Below, piece after piece: positions 62,501 to 64,000 of a DNA stretch of 64,000 bases. Made by a program: the position numbers and the translations under genes. This stretch comes from Blastocladiella emersonii ATCC 22665 (lineage: Eukaryota; Blastocladiomycota; Blastocladiomycetes; Blastocladiales; Blastocladiaceae). The notes beneath the pieces were generated by a model that was given only the letters and a program-made list of their open reading frames with translations, made no database searches and was not told where the DNA came from. Each line of letters opens with the position of its first letter. Position 1 is the first letter of the stretch. The stretch covers positions 62,001 through 126,000 of the forward strand of contig JANHCV010000016.1 of the NCBI GenBank assembly GCA_025594325.1. The letters run 5' to 3'.

Positions 62501-64000
62501 CGTGGTCGGCGGACGTGGTTGTCTGTTCCCCGCGCAACAACATCAGCAAGATCCGCCCGCGTGGTTCCTCGATGCGCCTGCTCTGCTACACCAACGGCGG
62601 TGCCGCGTACATTGTTGTTGACCTCGAGACCCAGGAGATCCACACCACCAGCTGGGCCGTGTTCGACGAGACCCGCGTCATGGAGCGGTCGTTCCGCCGG
62701 CGGTCGGCGGGGGCTGCCGCGCCTGAGTCGGCAGGAGCTGCCGAGCCCGAGTCGGCGGGGGCTGCCGCGCCCAAGTCGGCGGGAGCTGCCAAGCCCAAGT
62801 CGGCGGGAGCTGCCGCGCCCAGGTCGGCGGGAGCCATTGCGCCGCAGCCGGCGGAAGCTGCTGCGCCGCAGTCGGCGGGAGCTCCGGCTGCCGTGTCCAC
62901 CGCTGCGCGGCGGGAGGGTGCGGGCGGCGAAGCCGCCTCAGCACTGCATTGCGATGTCGCCGGTCCCGATCGCGATTACGGCGCTACGGACCTGGTGCCC
63001 ATCGGTGATCACGGCGTCGCAGCTCGGAAACGTGCTGCATCTCCCGCGCCTGATCTGGAGCGCGAGCCGAAGCGCACCAACCCGGCCCGCTCAAACCGCG
63101 GCCAGCTGCCGGCCAAGTTCAAGGACTCGGACACCACCATTGATCCGACGGACGACGCTGCGCGAAACAGCAGCGCGCGTGACGAGTACACGCTCAACTA
63201 CGGGTTCATCGCGGCGCTGCTGGACGACAAGGCCGCCGCGTTCCTCGGCGAGTTCGTCGACATCCTGACGCCTCAGACGTATAAGGAGGCCATGTCCAGC
63301 GCGCAGTGGGCCGAGTGGGTCCAGGCCATCAAGGAGGAGCTCCAGTCCCTCATTGACAACGACACGTTCGAGTTTGTCAAGTGGCCAGTGCGCGGCGACG
63401 GCCGCATGGCCCACGTCATCACGTCCATGTTCGTGTTCGCGCTCAAGCGCAACAACAAGGGCGAGGTGACCCGCTTCAAGGCGCGTCTCGTTGCGCACGG
63501 AAACCAGCAGATCGAGGGCCGCGACTTCAACGCGACGTTTGCGCCCGCCGTCGCCCACGGATCGGCGCGCACGCTGTTCGCCATCGCCGCCGCGCAGGGC
63601 CTGCCCGTCCATTCGATGGACGTGACGAGCGCGTACGTCCACGCGTCGTTGAAGGAGACGGTGTACATGCGCGCGCCCGAGGGCATGGACATCAAGGACG
63701 GCCACGTCCTGAAGCTCAAGAAGTCGCTGTACGGTCTGCGCCAGGCTGGCCACGAGTGGTCGAACCACCTCGCCGCCATCCTCATCAAGAACGGGTTCAT
63801 TGCCAGCGCCGCCGACTGCTGCGTGTACATTCGGCGTACGCGCACGTCCGTCACGTACCTGATCGCCTACGTCAACAACATCCTGATCGCGGGCACCAAC
63901 GAGAAGGAGGTCGCCGCTGTCAAGGCCGCGCTCGCGCGAGAGCTCAAGATCAAGGACCTGGGCCTGGCCTCGAAATACCTCAACATGCAGGTGATCCAGA
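59509..64000 (+). CDS. Copia gag-pol polyprotein, 3' incomplete
   Basis: ATG 59509 opens a frame without a stop for 1,497 codons to the window end. Gag spans ~1-440 with an Arg/Ser-rich tract and a knuckle-like CLCGRPHVIDGCWH. Protease: WLLDSGASTHLSP (~507). Integrase: HVRLGH and CVLC zinc-binding pair, second Asp in FRSDNGGEF and Glu in ANRRIERL; but the position of the first Asp appears as Asn (RFNLAIV). A Pro/Ala spacer with eight-residue repeats precedes RT: RFKARLVAHG, MDVTSAYVHASLKE (first Asp kept), KKSLYGLRQA, then AYVNNILIAG where YVDD is expected. An open frame with altered catalytic residues suggests a non-autonomous or recently inactivated copy. Confidence 0.87.
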   Translation, partial: MTDVNMDKQNKADAVIADLLEGKIDKLTACLQIVNLQIGDAMFQYFNTINSAPEIPLRPPPETPTGSGSGSGPIVATIDPQLAAKLSMSVDEFKKTRESLFAAYMPIPVPNLKIERIPPFKLEIAKHESIEGINFDPWVIDVVMAARGAGIASALFFTETEWIAKTEGTKNMFASHATQLNLAIRDSLPIGLKAAVNHNDQPIKVMLQMYRYMQRTHSAQMPKLKRQLNATQFDSTNLDNLPAFLVDLQNKIMRYTTAMGSAEGTHNMGSKAAFFMFRTEVGIKIPAAFNPTITGLSPFISLDKELQKAKTMLDIHKVVIEYFARHRPAITHAANATILAKHANVVVQQAFLADDRHTGNGSDKGGRNRRRRGGKGCGCSHSRSCSRSRSRSRDGGHRGSYRSRSHTPDRRSRYRSCSRSHNRRRKVMCLCGRPHVIDGCWHDRDRNMAKFLAPAGFQIKEDIARAHKEKRRAGGLQKDAAYVCMVDLNKNEITEHALLTTMHGDGSKQSTWLLDSGASTHLSPYKDDFTSLTKLNTPCCIAVGKSQTAVYGTHIGKVEIQPLDAEGRPTRIILRDVLYAPDLARRLISTTQLQRDGVTSTFPANKTTFTLELARGRKIKGAIHGRLPTLVGALPTRAQARVPEAEKAHFHRPTEESAMMVANLGMYAGLHPDVRFWACLSDKDMKKTVDKERAVAVKVMTKINEQLFADMIGNETNAQHTALVACATVPKAGACDATFHTFANTTLNYSLQHVAHVRLGHPGAHIIKAVLADPAYKLVDLARQCTGNHSDEDVGGICVLCVTANIQRGPLAGPTGEKTKARIECLRFNLAIVNKAAIKDKTCILLVLDNYTRKAWAFALEAKSNAPEFIMKLVNRLENETDTTVKRFRSDNGGEFKNKTLTEWAAAKGIEWHFLPPGNHHANRRIERLVQDVTVKAHASIAAAVDLPETYWPYAFTAACFVRNCLPSTALEQPKGRYHILPHEAWSGEAPDLGIFRAWSADVVVCSPRNNISKIRPRGSSMRLLCYTNGGAAYIVVDLETQEIHTTSWAVFDETRVMERSFRRRSAGAAAPESAGAAEPESAGAAAPKSAGAAKPKSAGAAAPRSAGAIAPQPAEAAAPQSAGAPAAVSTAARREGAGGEAASALHCDVAGPDRDYGATDLVPIGDHGVAARKRAASPAPDLEREPKRTNPARSNRGQLPAKFKDSDTTIDPTDDAARNSSARDEYTLNYGFIAALLDDKAAAFLGEFVDILTPQTYKEAMSSAQWAEWVQAIKEELQSLIDNDTFEFVKWPVRGDGRMAHVITSMFVFALKRNNKGEVTRFKARLVAHGNQQIEGRDFNATFAPAVAHGSARTLFAIAAAQGLPVHSMDVTSAYVHASLKETVYMRAPEGMDIKDGHVLKLKKSLYGLRQAGHEWSNHLAAILIKNGFIASAADCCVYIRRTRTSVTYLIAYVNNILIAGTNEKEVAAVKAALARELKIKDLGLASKYLNMQVIQ
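62704..62886 (+). repeat. In-frame 24-bp repeat, Ser-Ala-Gly-Ala-Ala units
   Basis: About eight copies of a unit translating as SAGAA(A/E/K)P(E/K/R), between integrase and RT of the copia polyprotein; a flexible linker that varies by replication slippage. Confidence 0.85.

Larger units (their letters stand above)
59142..64000 (+). mobile_element. Ty1/copia LTR retrotransposon, 5' part, cut by window end
   Basis: Gag, protease, integrase and reverse transcriptase follow in that order (integrase before RT), defining Ty1/copia. It starts after a possible primer-binding site GGTTATGAGCCCTGG at 59142, which is only a weak match to known tRNA-derived sites. The RNase H end and 3' LTR lie beyond 64000. 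A minisatellite occupies the leader. Confidence 0.85.

Overview
The window looks like nuclear DNA of a GC-rich, zoosporic (flagellated) fungus. Blastocladiomycota or a chytrid relative is my best guess; no species can be named. The reasons are: spliceosomal introns of mostly 53-94 bp, strong G/C third-position bias, fungal-type gene content, and three genes for cilium or basal-body proteins (IFT57, LRRCC1/VFL1, ARMH1), which non-flagellated fungi lack. Exon structures were worked out by hand from reading-frame joins and family alignments recalled from knowledge; no search was run.

Layout. 1-5.3 kb: a cluster of LURP-one-related (LOR, tubby C-terminal-like) genes, three with a full N-terminus beginning MGNxxS (an N-myristoylation consensus), one cut by the window edge, and one frameshifted pseudogene. 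Its intact paralogue lies 52 kb away at 57.8 kb. 5.5-28.6 kb is mainly housekeeping: U4/U6.U5 snRNP 27K protein, a Cys-rich single-pass membrane protein, a P450, an RBMS/MSSP-type two-RRM protein, a signal-peptide/TM protein of unknown family, CENP-X, a tail-anchored thioredoxin, alpha-COP and MLH3. 28.7-33.1 kb: a two-TM protein and a synaptojanin-like SAC1/inositol 5-phosphatase.

32.95-40.9 kb is a large rearrangement. Two 2,144-bp arms, apparently identical and exactly collinear, lie in inverted orientation (32951-35094 and 38762-40905). Each carries a tRNA-Ala(CGC) gene, a complete gene for a 251-residue Ser-Gln-repeat protein, and the promoter plus first 44 codons of the synaptojanin gene. 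The 3.7-kb spacer holds one intact P450, a second P450 cut off after exon 1, and about 340 bp of diverged extension of the repeat at each inner edge. The right arm ends 7 bp from the stop codon of LRRCC1.

40.9-57.0 kb: LRRCC1, a P450 of omega-hydroxylase appearance, an F-box/LRR protein, a decayed stretch of about 2.5 kb, ARMH1, cytochrome c and IFT57. All three cilium-linked genes are on the minus strand within 16.2 kb. 57.8-64 kb: the LOR-like paralogue, then the 5' part of a Ty1/copia retrotransposon whose ORF is open for 1,497 codons to the window end, although the RT YVDD box reads YVNN and the first integrase Asp appears to be Asn.

The genes do not form one pathway. The coherent themes are the LOR family with its shared flanking motif, the cilium trio, and the rearranged P450/SQ-repeat locus. 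Across 35 modelled introns, 27 have a 5' splice site beginning GTNCG, mostly GTACG, an unusual donor consensus.
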